From the NCBI GenBank assembly GCA_037962975.1, contig CM075676.1, positions 97,100,001 through 97,164,000 of the forward strand: DNA of 64,000 nucleotides. Reading direction: 5' to 3'. This DNA comes from Clitoria ternatea. Its lineage: Eukaryota; Streptophyta; Magnoliopsida; Fabales; Fabaceae. Position numbers and translations under genes: made by a program. Shown one piece after another: positions 1 to 11,401 of this stretch (position 1 is the stretch's first letter; the number at the start of each line of letters is the position of its first letter). Below the pieces are notes generated by a model. It saw only the letters and a list, made by a program, of their open reading frames with translations. It made no database searches and had not been told where the DNA came from.

Positions 1-327
1 GTGGGTAGTATTTTAAGGATGATTCCACCCGTGGCTGATGGTTGAATACTTTTTTATAATATTAGCTACTCATGTAATTTGGAGTCTATTTTGATGTGTG
101 CTAGTGTCTGACATGTTCAGTGTTACAACTAACTAGACATATCCTTGTATTGATATGTTCATAAAACACATTTATGTACGTTTATGTATATATATATGTA
201 TATACAAATGAAATACTTCTAATATCTTTGTCAAAAATATATATAATTGTTTAAATATTTTTGTGTATTTTTTTATAATTTATGTGTTGTTAAGGATTTT
301 AATTTGGTAGTAATTGAAGGTGTTATA
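1..327 (+). repeat. 3' end of the 5' LTR of element 1 (cut by window edge)
   Basis: The stretch directly before the primer site ends TGTTATA at 321-327. LTRs of this group usually end in CA, so the TA may reflect one C-to-T change. It is AT-rich with no ORF. The rest of the LTR lies outside the window. Confidence 0.65.
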
Positions 328-330
328 AAG

Positions 331-343
331 TGGTATCGGAGCA
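331..343 (+). other. Primer-binding site, initiator-Met tRNA type (element 1)
   Basis: TGGTATCGGAGCA lies three bases after the LTR end. The plant initiator methionine tRNA site is TGGTATCAGAGC, so there is one mismatch (A to G). The intact copy in the other element is at 11112-11124. Confidence 0.8.
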
Positions 344-476
344 GTTTATTCCATAGGCCTGAGGGAGGTCTGACTTATTTGATTGGTATCTGGAATGTTT
401 AGGTATAGAGGTCATGTGATAATGCATGATAATTTTAATTTTGAAATATAATAAGTTTGATTATGAACAAGAACTC

Positions 477-3400
477 ATGGCAAAACAAGAAATTGGACTT
501 GTGACCGTAATAGAACATCTGATCACCGCAATGGCTTGGAACCAAGTGAATCATAATGCTTAGGGAAACGATGCATTAAGGAGGTTAGTTCTATTTGAAA
601 AACGCAATCCATCTCGTTTCAAAGGAGGCTATGATCCTATTGGAGCTCAACTATGGATTCACGAGATGGAAAATTTTTTTTGTGCACTACAATATATAGA
701 GGCTGATAAGGTAATTTTTATGGTTTATGTTTTGATAGAGGATGTTGAACATTAGTGGGAAAGAACTTAGAGACAATTTGAAGCAAATAAGATTGAAATC
801 ACTTAGGAACAATTTAAAGAAAAATTTTAGGAAAAAATATTTTCCTAATGATGTTAAGGAAAGGAAAGAAATGGAATTCTCATCTCACACCCAAGGTAAT
901 AAATTAGTTAGAGAGTATGCTACAAAATTTGAAAAGTTATCCCGTTTTTACTCACATTACGTTGATGCTTCAAATGAACAAGCCAGATATGCTAAATTTA
1001 TCAATGGTCTCTAACCAGAGATGAAGGAAGTTATACGGATGCAAGAAGTTTATGAATTTCTGGTATTGGTTAATTGCTGTGGAATTTTTGAAGAAGAACA
1101 TAAAGATAAGTTGTCAAAGGCTAGAGAGTATGATCCCAAAACCAATGAGATAAAGACTTATAGACCTCAATTTTTCCCTACACGACACCAAGCTTCAAAT
1201 CTAGAAGTTATTTTGGGATTAGATTGGTTGACAGATAATCATATCTTAATAGACGGTCATAACAAGATAATAGTTTTTAACAAATCAATAGATTCAAATT
1301 TTGAGGATTCAAGGATTCATGATGTTACTTTTAATGAAAGAGGAACAAGAATCCAAAATAGAGGAATTGCCTATTGTAAAAGAATTTCCTAAAGTTTTTC
1401 TTAAGGATATCCTTGGTTTACCACCTAAACGAGAAGTGGAGTTTTCAATTGATCTTCTCCCTAAAGCTGAACCAATCTTAAGAGCGTCATATCGAATGTC
1501 ACCATTGGAATTACTAGAGCTAAAGAAGCAATTAGAGAAGTTGGTAGAAAAGTAATTTGTATGATCAAGCGTATCTCCATAGGGTGCACAAGTTTTGTTG
1601 GTAAAGAAAAAAGATGGTAGTATGAGATTGTGTGTAGATTGTCGTCAACTCAATAAAGTGACAATTAATAATAAATATCCTTTGCCAAGAATAGATGATT
1701 TGATGGATCAACTTCGTAGTGCCAGAATATTTTCCAAAATTGATCTGAAGTTTGTATATCATCAAATATGGGTGAAAAAGAAAGATATACTCAAAACTAC
1801 TTTTAGGATTCGTTATAGACACTATAAGTATTTGGTAACACCTTTTGGTGTAACTAATACTCCCGTTGTATTCATGGATTACATGAATAAGAACTTTCAC
1901 CCTTACTTGCATAAATTTACGGTTGTTTTCATTGATGATATTTTGATATATTCTAAGAGTCGAGAAGAACACACTGAGCATCTGAAGATAGTGTTGGGAG
2001 TTCTACGAGAAAAGCAATTGTATGCAAAGTTGTCTAAGTGTGAATTTTGGCTAAAAAAGTCAATTTCCTTGGTTATGTCATCATTCAAGGAGGAATCATT
2101 GTAGATCCTTCTAAAATGGAAGCAGTGTTAAAATGGAAAAGATCAACAACTGTGACAGAGATTAGGAGTTTTTTGGGATTAGTTAGTTATTATCGAAGGT
2201 TTACTGAAGGATTCTCGAAACTAGAAAATTCATTAACTAAGCTCACAAGGAAAGATCAACCATTTGCTTGGACGACGCAATGTGAGAATAGTTTTTGAGA
2301 ACTTAAATATCGTCTTACGATGACATCTATGTTAGTATTACCTGACCCATACTAAGGATATGAGGTATTTTATGATGCATCAAAACATGGGTTAGGATGT
2401 GTGTTAATGCAGAACAGGAAGGTTATGGCTTATGCATCAAGGCAATGAGGCAACAAGAAGTTAATTTTCTCATGCATGATTTGGAACTAATTGTTGTGGT
2501 TTTTGCATTAAAAATATGGAGACATCATCTGTATGGAGCTAAATTTTAAGTTTTCAATGATCATAAAAGTTTAAAATACTTGTTTGATTAAAAGGAGTTG
2601 AATATAAGACAAAGAAGATGGATAGAATTTTTGAAAGATTATGATTTTGAACTGCAGTATCATCTTAGAAAGGCAAATGTAGTGGCAGATGCATTAAGTC
2701 GTAAATCATTACATGTGTCTACAATGATGATCAAAGAGTTGGAAATGATAGAACAATTTAGGGATATAAATCTAGTCATGGAAGTGAATTATAATAGCTA
2801 TAGGCTTGGATTGTTAAAGATAACAAATGAATTTTTTGTTAAAAGTTTTAGAGGCTCAACAAAAAGATATTTTTCTACAAGAAAAGAAAGAGCTTTTAAA
2901 GCAAGGAGAAGAAATGGATTTTAAAATTGGAGCTGATAGGATGTTAAAGTAAAAGAGATCGAGTCTACATTCCAGATCATGAAGGATTAAGGAAGGCAAT
3001 TTTGGAGAAATCCTATAAAAGTAACATGAGTATTCATCTAGGAACTACCAAAATGTACTAGGATTTGAAGAAATTATTTTGGTGACCTAGAATGAAAAAG
3101 GAAGTAGCAGAATATGTGTCTTCATGTTTAGTTTGTCAGAAAGCAAAAGTGGAACATTAAAAACCTTATGAAGCACTACAATCATTGGCAGTTCCAGAAT
3201 GGAAATAGGATAACATTGCTATGGATTTTGTGAGTGTACTACCAAGAACCCCTGCTGGATATGATTCCATATGGGTAGTAGTTGATAGACTAACAAAATC
3301 TACTCATTTTATTCCCATTAATATTCGATACTCTTTGGAAAAGTTGACTCAACTTTACATCAAAGAAATTATAAGGTTGCATGGAATTCCATCAAGTATT

Positions 3401-4258
3401 ATTTTGGATCGTAATCCACGTTTTACATCAATGTTTTTTGGAAAGTTTACACCAAGCATTGGGAACTAAACTTCGGTTAAGTTTATCATATCACCCACAA
3501 ACAGATGGTCAATCTGAAAAAATAATTCAAACTCTTGAGGATTTATTATGAGCTTGTGTATTGGAACATAAAGGAAGTTGGGATTAAATCTTGCCATTGA
3601 TTGAGTTTACTTAAAACAACAGTTTTCATGCAAGCATCAACATGGCACCATTTGAGGCACTTTATGGGAGAAAGAGTGTAACTCCATTGTGTTGGTTTGA
3701 GATAGGAGAAAACTTGATGATAGGTCCTGAATTGGTACAACAAACTCTGAAAAGATCAAGTTAGTTTGGGAAATGATGAGGACAACACAAAGCAGGTAGA
3801 AAAACTATTATGACAATAGAAGAAAACCTCTTGAACTTTAGGAAGGTGATCATAGATTTTTGAAGGTCACACCCACAACTGGGGTCGGTCGGACAATGAA
3901 ATCCCGTAAACTTACACCTAAGTTTATTGGTCCTTATCAGATCCTAAAAAGAGTTGGTTCTTTAACATTTCAAATTGTCATGCCACATTTTCTGTCAAAC
4001 ATGCATAATGTCTTTCATGTATCCCAACTACGTAAAAATATTCATGATCCTTCACATGTTATTGAGCTTGACATTATACAAATTAAGGATAATCTTACTA
4101 TGATGCATCACCTGTTAGAATAATCGATAGTAGAATAAAACGATTAAGAGGGAAAGAAATTCCTCTAGTGAAAGTTATTTGGAGTAAAACAAGCGATGAA
4201 GATGCTACATGAGAATTAGAAATTAAGATGAGAAAATATTTCCACACCTTTTTCCTTA
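477..4258 (+). pseudogene. gag-pol: Broken gag-pol polyprotein of element 1
   Basis: Gag begins at ATG 477 and is recognisable by the RFKGGYDP stretch and the KYFPNDVKERKEMEF block near 836-885, with several internal stops. Between about 1160 and 1200 the gag text jumps straight to the post-protease block LEVILGLDWL. The zinc knuckles and the protease aspartate are therefore deleted, roughly 0.6 kb compared with the element at 11402. RT follows with KKDGSMRLCVD near 1608 and the catalytic FIDD at 1928-1939. RNase H lies at about 2350-2700, integrase (zinc-finger region, then the core with LSYHPQTDGQSE) at about 3000-3700, and a chromodomain-like tail at about 4130-4250. Frame changes occur near 1300, 2050 and 3470. 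The copy is non-functional, with the same lineage and domain order as the nested intact element. Confidence 0.85.
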
Positions 4259-4302
4259 AGATATGTAAATTTTGAGGACGAAATTTTTTTAACGGGTAGA
4301 AT

Positions 4303-4900
4303 TGTAATATCCTATATTTTTACTGCTTTTATAAAAGTTTAAAATTGTAAGGAAAATTATAATTTATAATTTTAACAAAATTAGCTTAAGGTCCTTTAGA
4401 ACTTATTGATCGTTATAATTTATAGGATTTTATGAAATTTTTCTAAGACTTTTGGAAATTAGTAAAAATAGCTCAAAATAGAGCCATTTAGGTCTATACT
4501 ATAGAAAATGTAATTAATAAATTATGAAACTTGATGAAGAGCCTAAATTTATACATACAAGTTTAAGTTTAAAATTTCATAAGGTTTAGAAATCGTTTGG
4601 TTAGAAAATGGAATAATAAACTTATAAAAAAAGGTAGTTAAAACAATTATTATTCGAGGTATTTAGAGTTAGAAAAAATTCATTAAGAACTTACATTTCT
4701 TTTCTCAAATTCATTTTGAGAATTCATAATAAAATTTTAATATAAAATTTATCTCATAAAAATACTTAAAATTAAAATATTATTTTTATGGATAATTGTA
4801 AAACAAATAAATACCCCTATATAAGGGGGAGAGGGCTTGTCACTTTCACATTCTTCCTTTTCTCCCCGTCTCAGGTACGCTATTTTGGGTTTTCCTTTTT
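4303..4900 (+). repeat. Start of the 3' LTR of element 1, with promoter
   Basis: The LTR opens TGTAATATCC right after a weak polypurine stretch (AACGGGTAGA). A TATATAA box at 4818-4824 is followed by a pyrimidine-rich leader and a CAG/GTACG-like step near 4873. This fits the U3-R part of a plant LTR. Downstream it runs into simple repeats, so the full extent is unclear. Confidence 0.65.
4818..4824 (+). promoter_or_regulatory. TATA box of the element 1 3' LTR
   Basis: TATATAA stands in AT-rich U3 sequence about 515 bases into the LTR. A GC-richer start region follows about 30 bases later. This is a sequence call only; activity is unknown. Confidence 0.5.
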
Positions 4901-4912
4901 TTTAGGCTTAAA

Positions 4913-4914
<2 letters not shown>

Positions 4915-5000
<86 letters not shown>

Positions 5001-5560
5001 TAGTTGTTTACTTTTATTTATTTAAACTTTATCATTATATGTCATTATGTAGTTATCTATTTGTTTATTTTGTTCATTTTTATTTCAATTACTTATTTAT
5101 TTTATTTATTTTATTATTATTTATTTACTCATTTATCATTTGCATTTTTGTTATTTATTTAACTTATTTATTTATTCATTTATTTAAGTATTTTGGTTAT
5201 TATTCATTTATGTTTTATTCACTTATTTATTTAGTTTGTTTAATTTGTTTATTTATTATGTGTAATATGTTTATTTACTCACTCGTTATCATTTATTTTA
5301 TTTTTGTTATTTATTTATTTTATTATTATTAGTTATTTATATTTATTTAATTTTTATTTACTTATTATTATCTATTATCGTATTTTTTCTCTTATTTTAT
5401 TTTGTTATTATAATTTTTATTTTGTTTTTGTTTTGGTTGTTGTTGTTATTATTATTATTATTCATGTTATTATTATTTATGTTGTTTTCATTATGAATAT
5501 TATTGTTATTGTTACCATTATTATTCTAAAAGTCAATAAAAACAGAATAGTTAATTTAAA
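4915..5560. repeat. Simple-sequence block: (TA)n, (ATT)n and ATTTATT-rich DNA
   Basis: (TA)n at about 4916-4960 is followed by (ATT)n at about 4965-5000. A long irregular ATTTATT tract to about 5350 and a second ATT-rich stretch to 5530 come next. Open frames rich in Tyr, Leu, Phe and Ile here are by-products of the composition. The block is probably slippage expansion inside the old LTR. Confidence 0.85.
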
Positions 5561-5959
5561 CACTAATATTAAGAACTTGTGTATTTAGGATAGTCGAATA
5601 CATCCTGAAAATACCAACACCCCAAGAAAGTAATCAGGTAAAGGGTGGGTGAGATAGGAAAATTACTAAGTATAAGACCTTTGAGATAATAGAAGGAACT
5701 CCCTAACCCTTTCAACATTTATTTGTTACTATTAATTTTGCTATTTACTGATTGGTAACTTTACTTAATTACAATTCTGTTCTTTAAATGTAGTGTTTTA
5801 TTTATTATATCTGTTTATCATGAGGACTTATGTTTAGGAAATATAGTATTTGTTAAATAATATAAATGATAGGTTAAAATTTTGTACAGTTTTGATGCAT
5901 AAATCAAAAGTATACATTTAATATAGATATAATATATTGTCTTGGTTTGCTCCCAGTTC
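5561..5959. other. AT-rich spacer, origin unclear
   Basis: No coding potential or clear repeat boundary is visible. It may be the remaining internal part of the element 1 3' LTR, or the far end of the reverse-strand LTR that follows. Confidence 0.4.
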
Positions 5960-6912
5960 ATCTGGCACTGGTCTTTGCGGCGTCTGCAACATTCCTATCT
6001 TCACTCACTAAAAACCACAATAACGATGAGTGACTTGACAATACAAATCAATGCAAATAATTCAAACTCTATAAAGGGGAAAACATAGCATAGCCAAAAG
6101 CTCATTTAATCATATTTAATTAATTCATTCCTAAACTCATTTCCACTTCACTTCAATATAAGTACTCATCATCAACTTATCAATTACTCAATTTATAATT
6201 TAAGTTCTCAGCATCATATTCACTTCATCAAAACTCATGGTAAATTCATATTAATCACCACTCACACTCAATCAATATAATATACGACTCTCATACCGGA
6301 TACTAAATTGGATCGACCTTAGCTGAGGTCCTACCCGATCACCCATGAACCCTCCTAGTCCACCGAGCCCAACCTAGCTCCGCACCTCACCACTAGGTCT
6401 CACCTGACCACTAGGTAGCTCAATTAGGCCACGCTCGACCATATGAGCCAAAAATGAGGGGTAGCTATACCGATCGGCCGTCCACACCATATATCAATCA
6501 CATATAGCAAATTATGCCTCAATATCATTCAACATAACTCATAATATAATGTCCCGGCACAATGACCATCACCCTGAGACCACGTCAAAGCCACTCAGGC
6601 ACCTCATTTTCTTTGTTATCTCAATTCACAACATCTCATAATTCATCACATTATTTACAATTTATCATTTTTAATTCATCGTCATACATCAACATGCAAT
6701 CATCATCATCCAACACATCACTCATGATATCTCATTATTATTCACAATATAGCCATCATCATATCAATTTAATATTCATAATACTCATATATTCATCACT
6801 CATCAATATCAATTCATCAAGCATATCTATCAATCTATACACACACACACATATATATATATATATATCAACATACATAATTGCATAAATTTAGACATTC
6901 TCATTCTATTCT
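5960..6912 (-). repeat. Left piece of a reverse-strand LTR remnant (family D, copy 1)
   Basis: The block at about 6280-6500 (CTAGTATCCGGATACT-like text, then repeated short phrases about ACTAGGT, GAGCC and TGACCAC) resembles 26010-26230 in the same orientation. Both look like reverse-strand LTRs of one family. This copy stops exactly where the solo LTR begins at 6913 and resumes after 21953, where the sequence again resembles 26840-27200. A (CA)n/(TA)n tract lies at about 6838-6870. Confidence 0.6.
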
Positions 6913-7085
6913 TGTAACATCCCAAGTTTTGTAATATTTAGAAAATTCATTTATGAAGGATTAATAAAGAAATTCTGAATAAAATTCTGAGTAAATGCTG
7001 TTTGGGATATGATATTCCGAGTGAATATGGTGCGATACCAAGTGAAGTAAGACCGAGGAACTTATCTCTAAATGGAAATGAGATG

Positions 7086-7090
7086 TTTCC
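7086..7090. repeat. Target-site duplication TTTCC, left copy
   Basis: TTTCC abuts the 5' LTR at 7091 and is repeated at 19825-19829 right after the 3' LTR. The perfect 5-base match fits a Ty3/gypsy integrase. It shows that this element integrated as a unit and that its two LTRs are true partners. Confidence 0.93.
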
Positions 7091-7260
7091 TGTAACATTC
7101 TGCTTTTAATAATAGCTCTATTTTGTAAATTATGAAGTATGGAAGGTCTGTAAGGGATGATCAATGAATAAAACATCCAATGGATGGCTTATATTACTTC
7201 AAAAATTCCATTTTTTGGGTATAATTATAGAAATTACATAGACCTGTAATGATAAGATCC

Positions 7261-7900
7261 ATTTTCCGAGTAAAATATGCCTTAGAAAGAACTTTCCGAG
7301 TGAAAAAGAGGCTCTGTTCCGAGTGACCAAGAGGAATTCCGAGTGAAGGATGAAATTCCGAGTGAAAGATTGAAATTCCGAGTGAAAGGTTAAAATTCCG
7401 AGTGAAGGTTGTGTTTTCCGAGTGGAACATGGCCGAGAGGGTTTCTTCCGAGTGGAATCTCTGTCAGAGACACTCCCGTGTGAAGTGGACTGATAGAGCC
7501 ACTTCTGGGTGAAAGAATCCGAGTGACTCACCCTAGAGTGACTCACTGCAGAGTCAAACACCTCAGAAAGACTCATTTCCGAGTCAAGTACTCTCCAAAG
7601 ACTCGTTTCCGAGTCAAATGCTTCTGAATGACTTGTCTCCGAGTCAATCATAGTCAGATGTTGCAATTCCGACTGAGAATTCACTGAGTGCCTTCATTTC
7701 CGAGTGAAGTACAGAGGAAAATGTAGTTTCGAGTAGAAGGATTCCGACTGGGGACACACGGTATATGATTGATGTACACTGAAATAACTTCCTGAGTGAA
7801 AAAGAAAAGAGGTCAACTTCGAGGGTGAAATGTCGAATGAAAGATATCCGAGTGTGACTCCGAGTGAGATGGTACCGAGTGGAACCGTGTGAGTGAAGAC
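7261..7900 (+). repeat. CCGAGTGAA short interspersed motif array in the 5' LTR
   Basis: The word TTCCGAGTGAA and close variants (CCGAGTCAA, CCGAGTGAC, CCGAGTGGA) recur roughly every 20-40 bases, more than twenty times. The 3' LTR repeats the array at about 16041-16680. The same word appears in the host solo LTR at 7018-7025 and from 19827 to about 20230. The array lies in the U3 region, upstream of the TATA-like box. Confidence 0.85.
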
Positions 7901-8040
7901 ACGATTCGAAGATGAGTTTACAAATGAAGAACTGAGTGTTGAAGACTGAGTGAAAAAGGGAATCGGTTTGGATTAATTTGTTGAGTGAAAACCGAGTGGA
8001 TGAAGGCTCGGTTTTGGAGAATGAAGACCTCTGCTCGGAC

Positions 8041-8200
8041 TTCGCTTAAGCGAATGAATTCCTTGCTTAAGCGAGTGAAGAGTGGAATGAGTGAGGCATG
8101 TGTCTCGCTCAAGCGAGTCGGTATTCACTTGAGCGAAACTCCCATCTGCCAGTGAAATAAATGGCACTCGCCCAAGCGAGTGAGGAGTTCGCTTGAGCGA
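8041..8200. promoter_or_regulatory. Six CGCTYAAGCG-type palindromes in U3 of the 5' LTR
   Basis: Near-perfect palindromes occur at 8041-8054 (TTCGCTTAAGCGAA), about 8072-8085, 8104-8117 (CTCGCTCAAGCGAG), about 8127-8140, 8167-8180 and 8188-8200. They come in three close pairs. The 3' LTR has the same set at about 16821-16980. A binding site for a host factor, or a hairpin-forming element, is inference; the palindromes themselves are plain to see. Confidence 0.85.
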
Positions 8201-8423
8201 GAAGGGCTCGGATTCTTTTCTCTTCACGTTACTGACCACTTCCAGTCGGTATACATGCTGACTGGGTAAAATTCCAGTCGGCCAAGAGGCTGACCGAGTG
8301 AAATTTTACTCGGAATTCACTGTCAGGTTGACGTTTTGACTTCAGTTTTGTCCCTTTATGCATATTTTAATAAATCTTCGTCAATCATGCACACTCTAGT
8401 GGGTAGGCTGCAGAAGTGGACCA

Positions 8424-8429
8424 TTATAA
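8424..8429 (+). promoter_or_regulatory. Candidate TATA box of the 5' LTR
   Basis: TTATAA in CCATTATAAGTCC stands about 1.33 kb into the LTR, 220 bases after the palindrome cluster. It is followed by a pyrimidine-rich stretch. It is weaker than a full TATATAA, and the start site is not visible. Confidence 0.4.
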
Positions 8430-8770
8430 GTCCACTTTCTTATTTTAATCCTCCATTATCTCCACTAACAGCACTACGATCCACTCACAAGGAGCTTGTC
8501 TCCCACTGCCTTGCATTATTAAACACACACACTGATTCTGAAACTCCCAATTCCTCTTCTCCATCAATACACCTTCGGTCTGAACCAGGACAGCCAGGGG
8601 ACTTTTTTTCAGTCAGCCAAAGATCATCAATCCAAGTAAGAGGGGACAGGGTTATGAATAACTATGAAATGAGTAGAATTGTATGCTGTTCTAGGATTCT
8701 AGTTTTAATTTCGTATATTGTTGTTCAGTTTTGAAATTGAAAACGTGTGAATTTGATTCTGACTTCTTCA

Positions 8771-10000
8771 TGAAAGTTGTATATATTTTTGTTATCTAAA
8801 TTTTGAGACCTGAATCAATTAATTTGAATATGTATAGCAAAAGTTATAGCCAAAATACTACAGCATGTTTGTGTGAAAGATTTATCCTATGTTTTGTGTA
8901 TATATTGATATGCTGGGACTTGTATGTGCATAATCAGTCTTTGATGTCTTTATAAAAGTTGTAGATATTCATGTTATGGATCTATAGGAAGTGGTTTCAA
9001 GTCAAAATGATTTTTTTAGCTCGAGATATGCCTAAAATACTGAAGTATGTCCAAGCTGTAAATCTGTTAACTTGAGATATGAACATTATTTTTAAAACTG
9101 GGAATTTTGTAGTGAGAATTAGTGATCAATGTCTTCATGAAAGTTGTAGATCTTTTTATTATGTGAAATTTGAGACCTGAACCGACTGATTTAAGTATGT
9201 GTAGCAAAACTTATAGCCAAAATACTACAGCATGTCCGAGTGGAATATTTATCCAATGCTTTGTGTATATATTAATATGCTGGGACTTGTACGTATATAA
9301 TCAGCCTTTTATGTCTTCATGAAAGTTATAGGTATTTATGTTATGGATCTATAGAAAGTGGTTTCAAGTTAAAATGATTTTTGTGGCTTGAGTTATGTCT
9401 AAAATACTGAAGTATGTACAAGTTGTAAATCTGTTAACTATGAAATCCGAATCTTATTTTCAAAACTGGGAATTTTGTGGTGTGAATTAGTGGTTGGTGT
9501 CTTCATGATAGTTGTAGATAATTATGTTAAGAGTAATTTAGGACTGGTCTCATGTCAACACTATTTTTGTAACTCCAGAAACGTTGAAAATACTAATATA
9601 TGTACGTTTTGAAAGCTCATCTGGAGGCAGTGTTGTATTTTGTGGATAAATGGTATTTATGCTTAGAATTTGAATTTATGATCTTCATGAAAGTTGTAGA
9701 TATTTGTGTTAAGGATAATTTAGAACTGGTTTCATGCCAAAATCATTTTTTTGTAGCTCCAGAAACGTTCAAATTACTAATTTATGTACGTTTTGGAAAA
9801 CTCACCTTGAGGCAGTGTGGTATTTCATAAATAAGTGTAATTCGGTTTGGAATTTGAAATTGTGTTATTCATGAAAGTTGTAGATAATTGTATTATTAAG
9901 CTATAGAAAGTGGAATCACATGAAAAGGTTATGATTTGCTCATGTTATGACTGTTTTGCTAGAGTATGTTGCTATTGGAAATGCTGAAAGTTAATTATAA
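8771..10000 (+). repeat. Seven-unit tandem repeat, period about 183 bases, inside the 5' LTR
   Basis: The anchor TGAAAGTTGTAGAT (or a variant) starts at 8771, 8953, 9138, 9320, 9506, 9688 and 9872, giving spacings of 182, 185, 182, 186, 182 and 184. Units 1 and 3 resemble each other most (GAGACCTGAA and TATAGCCAAAATACTACAGC), as do units 2 and 4 (GATCTATAG and GTGGTTTCAAGT) and units 5 and 6 (CTCCAGAAACGTT). The order is therefore A-B-A-B-C-C plus a partial unit. The 3' LTR carries the same array from 17551. Confidence 0.9.
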
Positions 10001-10429
10001 TGGTTATTATGAATGAAAATGATATTTCCTCTATGAGTAACAATTTATTATTAAATTCTTGAGTGATTATGATTTATTATTGATGTTGTTACGTTTTAAT
10101 AAGTATCATACAGTTGTATATTTTGGTGGTGAATAATTATGAATGACATAATTAATATATATGTACATGAATGCCTTGTGGTTATTGTTACATGTGGTTG
10201 AAACAGTAAATCCATGATTCTGAAAATTATTATATGTGATGTGTCTTTTGAGGACTTGTGGTTTTCCAAGTGGTTTTGGAAATTGATATATCATGGTATG
10301 TTAAATGATAAATAGTATTAAAGACATTCATGCATCATAAGCATTGGACGCACCATGGAATTTAGGGGTTCCATGATTGCCTACCCTGGTGGGGGGTTAC
10401 TCTATGATGAGTTTAAGCCCTATTTTCAC

Positions 10430-10600
10430 AAGAACCATGGAAGTGTAGGGATCCATGGTTGTGCAAATTCCTACTGGTATACTTATTTGTGCAGGAGCCA
10501 TGAAAGTGTAGGGATTCATGGTTATGCTAATTCCTACTTGTGCACTCAATTTCGCAGGAGCCATGAAAGTGTAGGGATTCATGGTTATGCTAATTCCTAC
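10430..10600 (+). repeat. 63-base direct repeat, three copies (two in the 3' LTR)
   Basis: The unit contains CATGAAAGTGTAGGGAT and ATTCCTACT. Three copies stand here, and two at about 19219-19320 in the partner LTR. This difference explains almost all of the length gap between the LTRs (4017 against 3954 bases). A slippage or unequal-exchange event after insertion is the simple explanation. Confidence 0.88.
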
Positions 10601-11111
10601 TGGAGTCTCTATGAGACTTTTTACTACAATATTCCCACCAAACCAAATGGATCCAGCATGTCATCATTTAACTAATTAAAGACTTATTAAATGAACTTGT
10701 TTAGCATATTCATCATATCATCATGTGTTATTGATTGTGTTTGTGCAATTCTATATATTTTATATTTATTATATATTCTGTCTCACTCTTACATCAATTT
10801 TTACAGTGAATGCCACGCAGAACGAAGGATGATGCCATGATTGATGACTATATGATATATTACTTGGACTTTGATTTTTACTTAATTTATTGGGTTGTAA
10901 TAAATATTATGTGCTATGTACTGTTACTTCTAAATTGTTTCCGCTACCCAAATATTTTCTTGAATTTTATTATATACGACTAGCATACATGATTAATATT
11001 CCGCAAATGTCAACTTATACGTAAAATCTGAATTTTAAATTACGAGTTTTCTAAATGATCTTTTAAAACGCGAAAAATTTATTCAGAAAATTACACGGGA
11101 CGTCACATTGG

Positions 11112-11124
11112 TGGTATCAGAGCA
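11112..11124 (+). other. Primer-binding site, initiator-Met tRNA type
   Basis: TGGTATCAGAGCA lies four bases after the 5' LTR end and matches the 3' end of plant initiator methionine tRNA. This is the standard primer for Tekay/Del elements. Confidence 0.93.
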
Positions 11125-11401
11125 TTTTCAAAAATTCAGGACCAATTGCTATGACATGTACTGTTTCTCGATATAATATGTGAAATGTTTGATTCCTTAC
11201 TTGATAACATGTTAAGTGTGTACTATATGACTTGTGCCTGACTGATTAATTGCAAAATAATTTGTTTGATTACTGTTGGTAATATGATAAATGTGTTATA
11301 CAATTTATGGCTTAACTGATAAACTGTAGAATACTTATAGTTAGGTTATAATACAATATATTTTCCCTTAGAATTAGTATAAACCAAACTACGAATGTAG
11401 G

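Larger units (their letters stand above)
1..5900 (+). mobile_element. Decayed Ty3/gypsy element, Tekay/Del-like (element 1)
   Basis: The order seen is LTR tail (1-327), primer-binding site (331-343), gag remains from 477, protease/RT/RNase H/integrase remains to about 4258, and a 3' LTR opening at 4303 with TGTAATATCC. The protein remains match the complete Tekay-like element at 11402-15817 along their length but are broken by many stops and frameshifts. The two LTR pieces are opposite ends of the LTR and do not overlap, so their divergence cannot be measured. The right end is not defined. It fades into AT-rich repeats and a different LTR remnant near 5.9 kb. This is an old, immobile copy. 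Confidence 0.85.
7091..11107 (+). repeat. 5' LTR of the complete Tekay-like element
   Basis: It begins TGTAACATTC and ends GGGACGTCACA, 4017 bases in all. The zones are: CCGAGTGAA repeats (about 7260-7900), palindromes (8041-8200), a TATA-like box (8424-8429), a seven-copy repeat with a period of about 183 bases (8771 to about 10000), and a 63-base tandem repeat (three copies, about 10430-10600). Short open frames on both strands recur identically in the 3' LTR and carry no recognisable product. Confidence 0.95.

Noticed and set aside
5039..5588. Hydrophobic proteins resembling membrane segments
   Set aside because: ATTTATT simple sequence encodes Tyr, Leu, Phe and Ile by composition alone.
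7199..8239. Reverse-strand open frames of 64-161 codons rich in Ser and Glu
   Set aside because: They lie in the CCGAGTGAA array and palindromes of the LTR and recur in the 3' LTR; no known domain.
10355..10675. 106-codon open frame with Gly-Ile-His-Gly repeats
   Set aside because: It is the 63-base LTR repeat read in one frame; the partner LTR has a shorter version.
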